Shown one piece after another: positions 14,168 through 21,737 of a stretch of 21,737 nucleotides of DNA; the stretch's first letter is position 1, and every line of letters starts with the position of its first letter. Made by a program: the position numbers and the translations under genes. The DNA is taken from positions 1 through 21,737 of the forward strand of contig JABWAJ010000021.1 of the NCBI GenBank assembly GCA_013361075.1, written 5' to 3'. A model generated the notes under the pieces. The model was given only the letters and a program-made list of their open reading frames with translations, did not search any database and had not been told where the DNA came from. This DNA is from Saprospiraceae bacterium (lineage in GTDB: Bacteria > Bacteroidota > Bacteroidia > Chitinophagales > Saprospiraceae).

Positions 14168-16735
14168 TTAGTGCTTTAGTATGGACTTGCGCTGAATCAA
14201 CTGGCCCTCCGTTTTGAGAACAATCCAATAAATACCTGCTGGTTGATTCGAAAAATCCAACTCTTTTAACCCGGTACCGGTTTCTACTGCTTCAAATAAA
14301 ATTTGGCGTCCTAAAGCGTCGCGGACTTCAATTTGCGTATTTTCAAACGCAGTATCCTGGAATTTCACCCAAAAACTACCGGTAGTCGGGTTGGGAAATA
14401 CAAGCATTTCCGTTTCTTCCTTTAAGGTAACCGAACGAAGCGGTGAAAATTCAACACTCCCGTCCTGATCGATCATGCGCAGGCGATAATACAGGGGTGT
14501 GTTGTAGCGGGGATTTTTGTCCCAAAAAGCATACTGTTGTACCTCCCCGTCAGATGTACCCTGAGCGGGGACCCAGCCAATTTTTTCAAACTGCGTTCCG
14601 TCTGTAGAACGCTGCACTTCATACCCGGCAAAATCTTTTTCATTGGCCGAAGTCCATTCCAGAACGACCTGGCGTTCCTGTTGCTTTGCCTCGAAAGACA
14701 GTAAATCAAGCGGGAGCACACTTAACCCTGTCCAGACCGCGTAACCAAAAGCGGGCACACTAAGATTTACTCTCCCGTTAGAAACTGTCAGGCTGGAACT
14801 GGCCGTACCTGAGCCGGCTACGCGGGTTAATACATCCCCGTTGCTCAACCCGGCTCCGCTGACATTTACGCCGTGACTCGCCGTAAGGGTTTGTCCGGCA
14901 AAATTGATGGCAACCAGTACGTTACGCCCGGTATTGGTGTTGATGATTTGGTAAAAAAGCGTAGTAGAAGCCCCGCCGCTGGTAAAGCTTTGATGATAAG
15001 GCGTCGAAAAATCACTAAGATAATCAATCTGGTTAGCGCCATAGATATAATCCCGATGGGCATCAATTAAGGCATCAATCTCCGTTTTTAAAGAGGGGAC
15101 GACCAGGGTAGTATTGTCGTCCATTTTTAAAGTTGCCCCATAATAGTCCGGATAAAAAACACAGGGCAACCCAACCTGATTGTTTGTTAAAATATAGGCA
15201 TACCCCAGGATGGGATTGACGTTGTGGTAAACGTCCTGAAACCGGAAATCATGGTTGTTGATCATCGTTACAACCGAAAATGGACTTGCATTTGCAGCGC
15301 GTACCATGCCGGAATGGAAAATCTGGCGCACATCGTACCCGAAATTTTCTGTAGCAACACGGAGGTTATCGCGCAAATGAAAGTCGAAGGCCCTGACTTT
15401 AATGGCATCTTTTACTGGTTGGCTCAAATAGGAATTCACTTCGTTGACCCATCCGGCAAGTACGCCTGCATCGAAGGTAAAATGTTCGCCAACCATCATA
15501 GAAGGCCTTATGCTCGGGGAATTACTGTACAGAGAATTGACCAATTGCCCGACAAAGGAGGCCGGAAAGTGTTTCACGGCATCCATCCGGAAACCACCAA
15601 TGCCGACATTGTTCCAAAGCCATTTGGTCCAATCGTTGTAAGCAGTTTGGGTTGAAAGGTGTGCCTGCTCCACATCGAAGAAAAAGTAGGGGTATTCCTG
15701 GTCGCCGGTCATGCAGGTAAAATTGGTGCCGTTGGGTTTAAAGTTCAGGTAATTCATTGCTCCCTGGCCGCTTGGCATTGCAGCATAATTGGTACGCGTT
15801 TGCAAAGCCAGTTCACCAATGATGTTTGCGCTGCGCGAACCCGACCAAATTCCGTATGGCCGCTGATCAATGCCTGAACCGCCGCCACCTACTTCCTCAA
15901 TGTAAATTTCGAGATTGTCTCCGGATGCATTAAAATCACTGCTGCCAAGTGCGAGGTAAAATTCATCGGTATTGCACCCTCCTCCGACTTCCTGGTAAGC
16001 AAAAATGTCACGCCCCAGGAAAATCTGGTTATTGCCCTGCCCGCAATCGCCGCCGCCATTCGGCTCTACCTCATTGATTGGGGTTGAATTGTGTGGCGTA
16101 TTCAGGGTCCGGAAATACAGTTTGTAATTTCTGCCCGAAAACCCGCCGTTTGCTGAAGCAGAGCTAAATTTGAAATAATAATTCCCAGCGCCGTTGTTGC
16201 TGCTGCCCCCCAATGGAAGGCGGTAACGCACCTTGCCATTTACCGGATAAGGAGTGGCATTGCCACCACACCCGGCAGGTGGGAAGTTCATGATGTAATT
16301 GCGCACGGCAGGGTTGTCTTCAAAATCGCCGCCATCGCGGTGGTTGTATACAACATCGGCTACGGCAGTGATTCCATTTGACCCCAATGCTCCGATCAAG
16401 GTCGCCACCTGGTTGCCTGTTCCCAACCCCGTTTGCCCGGAGTACTGGCCATAATCGTACAAATCTTTTGGGTCGTAACCATTACTGCAATCGCCAAAAC
16501 TAGCTTTGCTCATGGGCGGAAGCCAGAGCATGGTAAATCCTGCATTGCCTAAAGCAGCCGCTTTTCCGGTCAATTCAGCAGCAAGGGAAGGGCCAACATA
16601 TCCGTTACAGTTGTTTTTCGGATACTCCCAATACCAACCTTGCATCATAAAATCCTGTGCGTTAACACCATAATTCAGTAGTGCGAGCAGGCCACAACAC
16701 AAGCCTGCCCGAAAAGAGCGTCTCCAAATATTCAT
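14168..16735 (-). CDS. Secreted GH13 alpha-amylase with T9SS sorting domain
   Basis: Hydrolyses alpha-1,4-glucans outside the cell. The ATG at 16735 gives a signal peptide (MNIWRRSF, cleavage after VNA); an upstream ATG at 16789 would spoil it. The four GH13 regions are intact: DVVYNHR (127-133), GFRMDAVKH with nucleophile Asp385, MVGEHF with acid-base Glu417, and NNHD with Asp496. Between regions I and II are about 250 residues, far more than a normal domain B; the Gly/Asn/Cys-rich part looks like an inserted beta-sandwich. A C-terminal beta domain (about 595-672), a fibronectin-like segment (about 680-770) and a T9SS type A tail (VFPNPTTGSF to the end) follow. Length is 855 residues. It is convergent with rimM; a SusD gene lies about 4 kb upstream. 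Confidence 0.93.
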   Translation of the reverse strand: MNIWRRSFRAGLCCGLLALLNYGVNAQDFMMQGWYWEYPKNNCNGYVGPSLAAELTGKAAALGNAGFTMLWLPPMSKASFGDCSNGYDPKDLYDYGQYSGQTGLGTGNQVATLIGALGSNGITAVADVVYNHRDGGDFEDNPAVRNYIMNFPPAGCGGNATPYPVNGKVRYRLPLGGSSNNGAGNYYFKFSSASANGGFSGRNYKLYFRTLNTPHNSTPINEVEPNGGGDCGQGNNQIFLGRDIFAYQEVGGGCNTDEFYLALGSSDFNASGDNLEIYIEEVGGGGSGIDQRPYGIWSGSRSANIIGELALQTRTNYAAMPSGQGAMNYLNFKPNGTNFTCMTGDQEYPYFFFDVEQAHLSTQTAYNDWTKWLWNNVGIGGFRMDAVKHFPASFVGQLVNSLYSNSPSIRPSMMVGEHFTFDAGVLAGWVNEVNSYLSQPVKDAIKVRAFDFHLRDNLRVATENFGYDVRQIFHSGMVRAANASPFSVVTMINNHDFRFQDVYHNVNPILGYAYILTNNQVGLPCVFYPDYYGATLKMDDNTTLVVPSLKTEIDALIDAHRDYIYGANQIDYLSDFSTPYHQSFTSGGASTTLFYQIINTNTGRNVLVAINFAGQTLTASHGVNVSGAGLSNGDVLTRVAGSGTASSSLTVSNGRVNLSVPAFGYAVWTGLSVLPLDLLSFEAKQQERQVVLEWTSANEKDFAGYEVQRSTDGTQFEKIGWVPAQGTSDGEVQQYAFWDKNPRYNTPLYYRLRMIDQDGSVEFSPLRSVTLKEETEMLVFPNPTTGSFWVKFQDTAFENTQIEVRDALGRQILFEAVETGTGLKELDFSNQPAGIYWIVLKTEGQLIQRKSILKH

Positions 16736-16867
16736 AATCCATTGTTTTGTTAAATGCCAGTCACCTGTGCTAAAGCTTTGCTTCGGCATAAAAATGTCTT
16801 CCGTTCAATCGGTTGGGAAGTTTGTAGATAGGAATGACTGGTAACAAGACAGGTATTTTACGAATAG

Positions 16868-18076
16868 TTATTTCAATTTGGACAACGCATCCCCAATTCG
16901 CTCAATAGCCGATTTCAATTTTTCATCAGAAGTGGCGTAAGAAATCCGGAAACAATTGTCTGCCCCAAAAGCCGCGCCGCTTACTGCCGCAACGTGAGCG
17001 TTGTGCAGCAAGTATTCACAAAAATCATCTGCATCGCGGACAACCGTTTTGCCATCTGTCTTTCCAAAAAAACTGCTGATGTCAGGGAAGACGTAAAATG
17101 CGCCTTGTGGACGGTTTACTTTAACTCCTGGAATTTTGCTGATCAGGTCAATGACCAGATTGCGTCGACGGAGAAATGCATCCCGCATTTCCCAGGTTGC
17201 TGTCATGTCCGAACTCAAAGCAAAAGCCGCTGCTTTTTGGCTGAAGGCGGCAGCTCCGGAGGTGATTTGCCCCTGCATTTTATTGCAAGCACTTGCAAGC
17301 CAGGCTGGTGCGCCGATATAGCCCAAACGCCAGCCGGTCATCGCAAACCCTTTGGAAAATCCGTTCACCGTCACCGTGCGGTCTTTTACCTGCGGGAAAG
17401 CGCCGATGCTGGTATGTTTTTCAGAAAAATTAATGTATTCGTAAATCTCATCTGAAATGATGGTTACGTGCTCATGGCGCGACAGCATTTCAGCAATAGC
17501 TTCCAATTCTTCATAGGTGTAAACAGAACCGGTTGGATTACAGGGAGAAGAAAAAATAATCAACTTCGTGCGCTCTGTTATGGCAGCTTCTATAGCTGAT
17601 GCGCTCGATTTATAATCGTCTTCAATGCCTGCATAAACATATACCGGAGTCGCTTCTGTTAATTTGACAATTTCAGCATAAGACACCCAGTACGGTGCCA
17701 GAATCAATGCTTCATCGCCTTTTTCGAGCAATGCAAGACAGACATTGGCAATCGATTGCTTGGCTCCATTGGAAACAACAATCTGATTGACGTCGAAATC
17801 AAGGTTGTTGTCCCGCTTGAATTTCGCAGCAATGGCTTTGCGCAATTCTACAGTACCGGGAACGGGCGTATATTTGGTCAATCCGTCATCCAGGGCTTTT
17901 TTGGCTGCTTCTTTAATGTGAACAGGAGTATCAAAATCCGGCTCACCGAGGCTCAGGTCAATCACATCATGGCCTTGAGCCGTAAGATCCCGGGCCATTT
18001 GCGCCATTTTTATGGTCGCTGATTCTTCCATTAAGAGAATGCGCTGTGTCAACAGCGACTGTACCAATTCTGCCAT
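16868..18076 (-). CDS. aspC: Pyridoxal-phosphate aminotransferase, class I, aspartate-type
   Basis: Transfers the amino group between aspartate and 2-oxoglutarate (or related pairs), using pyridoxal phosphate, in the cytoplasm. The fold type I signatures are complete: SPCNPTG with Asn180, SDEIYEYI with Asp209 and Tyr212, NGFSKGFAMTGWRLGY with Schiff-base Lys242 and Arg250, and the substrate carboxylate-binding arginine in NCFRISYA. The N-terminal DLSLGEPDFDTP and YTPVPGTVELRKAI are typical of the subgroup Ib enzymes (Thermus and Bacillus types). The 402-residue length fits. Other amino acids could be substrates, so the gene symbol is provisional. It follows folC with an 84-base gap that contains its own -7 box, so it is probably transcribed at least partly alone. 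Confidence 0.93.
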   Translation of the reverse strand: MAELVQSLLTQRILLMEESATIKMAQMARDLTAQGHDVIDLSLGEPDFDTPVHIKEAAKKALDDGLTKYTPVPGTVELRKAIAAKFKRDNNLDFDVNQIVVSNGAKQSIANVCLALLEKGDEALILAPYWVSYAEIVKLTEATPVYVYAGIEDDYKSSASAIEAAITERTKLIIFSSPCNPTGSVYTYEELEAIAEMLSRHEHVTIISDEIYEYINFSEKHTSIGAFPQVKDRTVTVNGFSKGFAMTGWRLGYIGAPAWLASACNKMQGQITSGAAAFSQKAAAFALSSDMTATWEMRDAFLRRRNLVIDLISKIPGVKVNRPQGAFYVFPDISSFFGKTDGKTVVRDADDFCEYLLHNAHVAAVSGAAFGADNCFRISYATSDEKLKSAIERIGDALSKLK

Positions 18077-18102
18077 TATTTTGTTTTTTCAAATTTATGC
18101 TG

Positions 18103-18110
18103 CAAAAATA
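18103..18110 (-). promoter_or_regulatory. -7 box of the aminotransferase gene
   Basis: TATTTTTG on the reverse strand is a perfect TAnnTTTG, 26 bases before the start codon. Confidence 0.45.
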
Positions 18111-18160
18111 GGTATTATTTGCAACGAATACTGCTTTTTATTGCCACTGTGATAAAAAAT

Positions 18161-19456
18161 TCATAGAACCTCAGCAACAACGAAGATGCTTCCTGTGACA
18201 AAAATCAGATCTTCGGACTTAGCCTGCCTTTTAGCAGCTTGCAGGGCGCGTTTCACAGAAACGTAGGCCCGCCCCTTTAGTCCTTCCTGGGAAGCGCGGG
18301 CTTGCAGTTGTTTAGCGTCTAACCCCCTGGGTATATTTGCCTTGCAAAAGTAGTACCGCGCATGTTTGGGGAACAATTCCAATACCGGTTTCAGCTCCTT
18401 ATCGCTTACCGTTCCCATCACGATGTGCAGGTTTTCGTAAGGATATTGCGCTACCTGATCCAATGTTACCTTCAAGCCGCCCTCATTGTGCGCACTGTCG
18501 CAAATAATAGCGGGATGCGTTCCGAGAACCTGCCAGCGCCCCATAAACTTAGTGAGGGTTTTTAAATTCAAAAGACCGTCCCGAATGTTTTGAGCGCTTA
18601 TATTGAACGTATTTTGGAGCATATCAACGGCTTGCGCAACGGTTTGCAGGTTTTTCAACTGGTAGCGTCCATGCAAATTGGCATCCAGTGCCAGAAATTC
18701 CGGTTGGCCTCCGCGCCATAAATCATAGGTCGAATGCGCCAAGGTTTCCCCTTTCCATTCCGCTCGCCAGTGTTCATCGGCAAATACAATCGGCGCTTCC
18801 ATTTCTGCCGCTTTTGCTACAAAAACCGGCTTTGTTTCCGGGTGGGTTTCGCCAATCACTACGGGCACACGCGGCTTGATAATGCCGGCTTTTTCGGCAG
18901 CGATCAACGGCAGGGTATCTCCCAAAAACTGTTGGTGGTCAAAACTGATATTGGTGATGATGCTCAATACAGGTGTCAATACATTGGTAGAGTCTAAGCG
19001 CCCTCCCAGTCCTGTTTCCACCACAGCGACGTCAATTTTTTGTTTGGCAAAATAATCAAATGCCATGGCCACTGTAATTTCAAAAAAGGAAGGTTGGATC
19101 TGGTCGAACGAAGCGCGGTGGCGCGTTACAAAATCTACCACGTAGGTTTTGCTGATGTATTGGCCATTGACTTTGATACGCTCCCGAAAATCTTTGTAGT
19201 GAGGAGAAATATACAACCCGGTGCGGTAGCCGGAAGCCTGGAGGATGGCAGCCAGCATGTGGGCGACCGAACCTTTTCCGTTCGTACCGGCAATGTGAAT
19301 GGCTAAAAAATGTTGCTGGGGATGGCCCAAAGCATCCAGCAAAGCCGTGATGTTGCCCAGGCCTTTTTTTAATGCAGGAGGGCCAATGCGCTGAAACATT
19401 GGCAACTGTTCAAACAAATAATTCAGCGTCAATGGGTAACGTTCCCGAAAGGTCAT
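18161..19456 (-). CDS. folC: Folylpolyglutamate synthase / dihydrofolate synthase FolC
   Basis: Adds glutamate to dihydropteroate and/or folates with ATP; cytoplasmic Mur-ligase family. The 431-residue length is normal. The P-loop is HIAGTNGKGSV (Lys61), followed by SPHYKDFRERIKVNG, which binds pterin or folate. VETGLGGRLDSTNV, NISFDH (His174) and AAEKAGIIK (Lys189, the likely carbamylated lysine) match the central domain, and DSAHNEGG (320-327) marks the C-terminal domain. Whether it has one or both activities cannot be told. A promoter box lies in the 31-base gap after the thioredoxin-like gene, so it can be transcribed separately from it. Confidence 0.96.
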   Translation of the reverse strand: MTFRERYPLTLNYLFEQLPMFQRIGPPALKKGLGNITALLDALGHPQQHFLAIHIAGTNGKGSVAHMLAAILQASGYRTGLYISPHYKDFRERIKVNGQYISKTYVVDFVTRHRASFDQIQPSFFEITVAMAFDYFAKQKIDVAVVETGLGGRLDSTNVLTPVLSIITNISFDHQQFLGDTLPLIAAEKAGIIKPRVPVVIGETHPETKPVFVAKAAEMEAPIVFADEHWRAEWKGETLAHSTYDLWRGGQPEFLALDANLHGRYQLKNLQTVAQAVDMLQNTFNISAQNIRDGLLNLKTLTKFMGRWQVLGTHPAIICDSAHNEGGLKVTLDQVAQYPYENLHIVMGTVSDKELKPVLELFPKHARYYFCKANIPRGLDAKQLQARASQEGLKGRAYVSVKRALQAAKRQAKSEDLIFVTGSIFVVAEVL

Positions 19457-19477
19457 GTGTCCTTTTTATTTGGAACA

Positions 19478-19485
19478 CAAAGATA
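19478..19485 (-). promoter_or_regulatory. -7 box of folC
   Basis: TATCTTTG on the reverse strand lies 21 bases before the folC ATG, directly after the stop codon of the upstream gene. A TTG 22 bases further up, inside that gene, could be the -33 element. Confidence 0.5.
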
Positions 19486-19487
19486 GC

Positions 19488-20033
19488 TTATTGCTCAATC
19501 ACACAGCCAATCGAAGTGGTTCTGGAAATTTTTGGTACCTCTCCCCTGCCCCAGGCTTCAAGGGCGTCAGCCAGGTAGTTTTCGGTAGCTGCCGGGCGGT
19601 GTTTGCCCAAGCCGAAAAACCAGTTGTCAATAGCCCCCTGATACAGGACTTTTTGTTTTGGTATAACAAAAACTACCTCTGGCGTTACCTTCACATTTAA
19701 TTTATGAACCAGGCGGTTGCGGGTGTCGAGGTACATGGGAATATTCAGGCCATATTCCTGTTTGTAAGCAGCAATTTGTTCCGGGGAATTCCAGCGGGTA
19801 AAAATCCCAATCCATTGTATCTGCGGGAATTGCGCCGGGAACTCGCGAATGTTTTTGGTGTATTTTTGGCAAATCGGGCATTCTGAATCTAAAAAAATGA
19901 ACACAACGGGTTTGTCTTTCTCCAGTTTTTTTTGAAGAACAGAAGCCCCTTGCTCACTTTGCAAGATGGTGGTTGGCCACCCACACCGGGAGAAACAGCC
20001 CGCGATAAGGAAAAGAAAAAAAATGCGCATCAT
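19488..20033 (-). CDS. Thioredoxin-fold (redoxin-like) lipoprotein
   Basis: Probable periplasmic redox protein of the AhpC/TSA-redoxin type. ATG 20033 or the adjacent ATG 20030 are the likely starts; a longer frame to 20090 would translate the upstream terminator hairpin. The N-terminus MMRIFFLFLIAGC is a good lipobox with Cys13. The thioredoxin motif is Cys52-Pro-Ile-Cys55 in FLDSECPICQKY, and VTPEVVF holds the cis-proline (Pro118). The C-terminus ends SIGCVIEQ with Cys177, a Gly-Cys motif I recall at the ends of related redoxin-domain proteins. The protein is 181 residues long. It may pass reducing power to partner proteins or act as a peroxidase; the sequence does not decide. It lies just upstream of folC. 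Confidence 0.83.
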   Translation of the reverse strand: MMRIFFLFLIAGCFSRCGWPTTILQSEQGASVLQKKLEKDKPVVFIFLDSECPICQKYTKNIREFPAQFPQIQWIGIFTRWNSPEQIAAYKQEYGLNIPMYLDTRNRLVHKLNVKVTPEVVFVIPKQKVLYQGAIDNWFFGLGKHRPAATENYLADALEAWGRGEVPKISRTTSIGCVIEQ

Positions 20034-20076
20034 AAAAAAATAAAAAGAGAGCACCCGGCAATGCCGAATGCTCTCT
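20034..20076 (-). terminator. Terminator of the SusD/SusE-like unit, touching the next start codon
   Basis: On the reverse strand, AGAGAGCA pairs with TGCTCTCT (8 bp) around an inner 4-bp stem (CGGC with GCCG, 3-base loop), followed by T-runs broken by one A (20046-20034). The last T is directly followed by the ATG at 20033. Confidence 0.85.
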
Positions 20077-20111
20077 CCGGAGTGAATCAAAAACTTCCGT
20101 TTCCGGAATAA

Positions 20112-21131
20112 TTATCCTCCTTTCAATGTTGGCCAGTTTCTGCCGTCCTGACGAGTCAGTACGACCGTACCTTTGTCACCGTAAGTGTTGTTCCACTTAA
20201 GGGTCAGGCTGGGTCCATTGAAGCTGACAAACTGGTAGGTATAAGTATCTCCGTATTGGTCAGCACCACCAACGATAATCGTGTTGCACTGATCAAGGAT
20301 CCGGGCAGACGCACTATTGGCAGGGTTGTCATTCCAGCAAGAGGAAGGAAACATGCCAAAAGTCAGGTCTGTGGTGAGATATTTACCCGGAGATTCTTCT
20401 GTCCAGGTCACCGTGCCGGTAATTTCTGCCGGGCAGGCTCCGCCGCCTGGTCCGGGAGTCATTTCTGTCTGAACATAGTCAAATGTACCAGCAAGATCAG
20501 ATACACAAATGATGGCCCAGTCAACAACGCAGCTTGCGCCAGGGAATTCCGAACAAACAGAATCTGACCAGGAATCAAAATAGCGTCCGTCTGCGGTGCG
20601 CATTGCCCAACGGATCTGGAAAGCGTCGCCAGCTACAAAATAGCTGCCTGGAGCGCGATCCGGTTTTTCCGGGTTAGCAAATACGCCAACAACGCCGTCG
20701 CCATAATTGAAGGTGTTGTCTTTGTAGAGGTTGTAAATATCCGCTTGCGTTACGGAAAAAGTTACGAATTCGCGGTTGCCTTTTACTTCAGACCCCGTCA
20801 GCTTCTTCAACAACTTGCCATCTTCTCCGCCATGACGGGCCGTACGCGGGTTGCCGTCGTTATCGGAATAGCTTTCGTTGAACAAGACGTAAAATTCGAT
20901 TTCCGTTACCGTATTCAGGTTGTCAATGGAGACCCACTGAAATTCAATGTCAATATCCTGATCCGGCTGAGCAAATACAAAGTTTTGGGCAGAGCCGGCT
21001 GCAAATTGCCCGAGGGCATGAACCCCTGATTCCCAATCCGGTACCGGATTCAAGGCTTCGTCTCTGCAAGCCGAGAACGGCAGAATCAGCGCCGTGAGAA
21101 AGGTGTAAAGCGTTATTTTAAATTTATTCAT
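20112..21131 (-). CDS. Lipoprotein in the SusE position of a Sus-type locus, family unrecognised
   Basis: The 339-residue protein has a lipoprotein signal ending FSAC (Cys22) followed by RDEA, an acidic stretch like the surface-export signal of Bacteroidota lipoproteins. Residues about 40-190 form one beta-rich unit (IDIEFQWVSIDNLNTVTEI, REFVTFSVTQADIYNLY), and 205-335 a second that opens with LAGTFDYVQTEM and ends with SLTLKWNNTYGDKGTVVLTR. In Sus-type loci the gene after SusD often encodes a surface glycan-binding protein (SusE/SusF role), and position supports that here, but I cannot match it to a SusE family. The gap to the SusD stop is 49 bases, with an 11-A tract before the start codon. 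A strong terminator follows, so it closes the unit. Confidence 0.75.
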   Translation of the reverse strand: MNKFKITLYTFLTALILPFSACRDEALNPVPDWESGVHALGQFAAGSAQNFVFAQPDQDIDIEFQWVSIDNLNTVTEIEFYVLFNESYSDNDGNPRTARHGGEDGKLLKKLTGSEVKGNREFVTFSVTQADIYNLYKDNTFNYGDGVVGVFANPEKPDRAPGSYFVAGDAFQIRWAMRTADGRYFDSWSDSVCSEFPGASCVVDWAIICVSDLAGTFDYVQTEMTPGPGGGACPAEITGTVTWTEESPGKYLTTDLTFGMFPSSCWNDNPANSASARILDQCNTIIVGGADQYGDTYTYQFVSFNGPSLTLKWNNTYGDKGTVVLTRQDGRNWPTLKGG

Positions 21132-21180
21132 GATTCATTTTTTTTTTTGTTCAAAAGCGTTGATGGAAGCGGTCTTCACA

Positions 21181-21737
21181 TCAGTTTGCATCCCAGAACA
21201 AACGGGCCTGGTCGTAAATAACCGAGGTATAAGAAGATGCATTCGGGTTAATCGACAATTCCTGCTGTGGGTACGGCAAACGGAGCGGGAACTTACGCGG
21301 AGCCAGGATTGGTTCCTGAATCGTGTTGGGATACCCTGTATAACCGTAGTTGTTGCTTGCATTTGGATCTGTAGTCCGGCGCATGGCATTGTAAATTTCA
21401 TAGCCATTGCCCCAGCTGGAGAACCAGAATTGCTTCATCACCACATTCAATTTGGAATCATTTGAAACCTGAGCATCGTAACGTCCTAACCAGAGATTAA
21501 CATAAGCGTCAATAGCAGCCTGATCCGGGCGAACAGCGTTGGCATCAACAGCTACACCAAAGTTGAATACCTTGGTCATGTGGTTGCGCATGGCTGATTC
21601 GAAGAGTGCTCTTGCATCACCTGCAATGCCCAAAGTCAGAATAGCCTCGATTCTGTAAAAATCAATGTTGATGTGCGTCAGGATTGGGAAAATGCCACCA
21701 CCCGGAGCCGTGAAAGAACCAGGAAGGCCTGGAGCTG
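21181..21737 (-). CDS. SusD/RagB-family outer-membrane glycan- or nutrient-binding lipoprotein, C-terminal part
   Basis: SusD proteins are surface lipoproteins that cap SusC transporters and bind the imported oligomer. The frame is open to the right edge, so the 5' end lies outside the window; about 184 residues are visible. Recognisable are FYRIEAILTLGIAGDARALFESAM, here broken at IEAILTLG, typical of the last tetratricopeptide helix pair, and near the end NTIQEPILAPRKFPLRLPYP followed by QQELSINPNA, the characteristic SusD C-terminus (LPYPQQE...N). The ligand cannot be told. The lipoprotein gene 49 bases downstream is likely co-transcribed. A SusC gene is expected further upstream (right), outside the window. 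Confidence 0.9.
   Translation of the reverse strand, partial: APGLPGSFTAPGGGIFPILTHINIDFYRIEAILTLGIAGDARALFESAMRNHMTKVFNFGVAVDANAVRPDQAAIDAYVNLWLGRYDAQVSNDSKLNVVMKQFWFSSWGNGYEIYNAMRRTTDPNASNNYGYTGYPNTIQEPILAPRKFPLRLPYPQQELSINPNASSYTSVIYDQARLFWDAN

Noticed and set aside
16736..16867. Promoter or terminator in the gap between the aminotransferase and amylase genes
   Set aside because: I see no hairpin with a T-tract and no good TAnnTTTG box on the reverse strand in these 132 bases, although an amylase promoter should be here.
1..21737. CRISPR arrays, tRNA or rRNA genes, insertion sequences, toxin-antitoxin or phage-defence genes
   Set aside because: No regularly spaced repeats, cloverleaf-like segments, transposase motifs or defence-type domains were seen.

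Overview
The window looks like a chromosomal segment of a Bacteroidota bacterium, most likely Saprospiria/Saprospiraceae. The reasons are a SusD/RagB gene at the right edge, two secreted enzymes ending in type IX secretion (T9SS) sorting domains, many short lipoproteins, almost no Shine-Dalgarno sequences, and repeated TAnnTTTG boxes, the -7 element of Bacteroidota promoters, about 20-30 bases before start codons. Base composition looks even throughout. I see no tRNA, rRNA, CRISPR array, insertion sequence or phage gene. The lineage is inferred from these traits, not from any search.

Layout. At 2-1925 lie a glutamate dehydrogenase (5' end cut off by the window) and an Lrp/AsnC regulator, both forward. 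At 2012-3379 come a TraB/GumN-family protein and a small lipoprotein. At 3462-6484 there are two tandem paralogous vanadium-dependent haloperoxidase lipoproteins with complete vanadate-binding motifs; each is followed by a strong hairpin terminator. On the reverse strand, 9708-6619 reads as OmpA-like lipoprotein, M43 metalloprotease with a T9SS tail, and DUF6438 lipoprotein, probably one transcription unit. At 9865-10434 a small cohesin-like lipoprotein runs forward and converges on an RlpA/SPOR cell-wall protein (11497-10517). A forward operon at 11698-14156 holds mnmA, an unrecognised lipoprotein and rimM. It converges, with an 11-base gap, on a secreted GH13 alpha-amylase (16735-14168). Further right, all on the reverse strand, are an aspartate-type aminotransferase, folC, a thioredoxin-fold lipoprotein, a lipoprotein of unknown family in the SusE position, and the C-terminal part of a SusD/RagB protein that runs off the right edge.

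How the genes fit together. The right part combines glycan capture (SusD and its lipoprotein partner; a SusC gene would be expected beyond the right edge) with a secreted amylase about 4 kb away, separated by housekeeping genes. The M43 protease and the amylase would both leave through T9SS. gdh, lrp and the aminotransferase belong to nitrogen metabolism, and the Lrp protein is a natural candidate regulator of gdh. The tandem haloperoxidases are the most distinctive accessory feature. They share a leader of identical length, which suggests duplication together with their upstream region, but only the second has an 18-base palindrome upstream that could be an operator.

I found no clear evidence of a wholly new multi-gene system. 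The best leads are the haloperoxidase pair with its regulatory DNA, the lipoprotein translationally coupled to mnmA ahead of rimM, and a terminator whose T-tract runs directly into the start codon of the thioredoxin-like gene.
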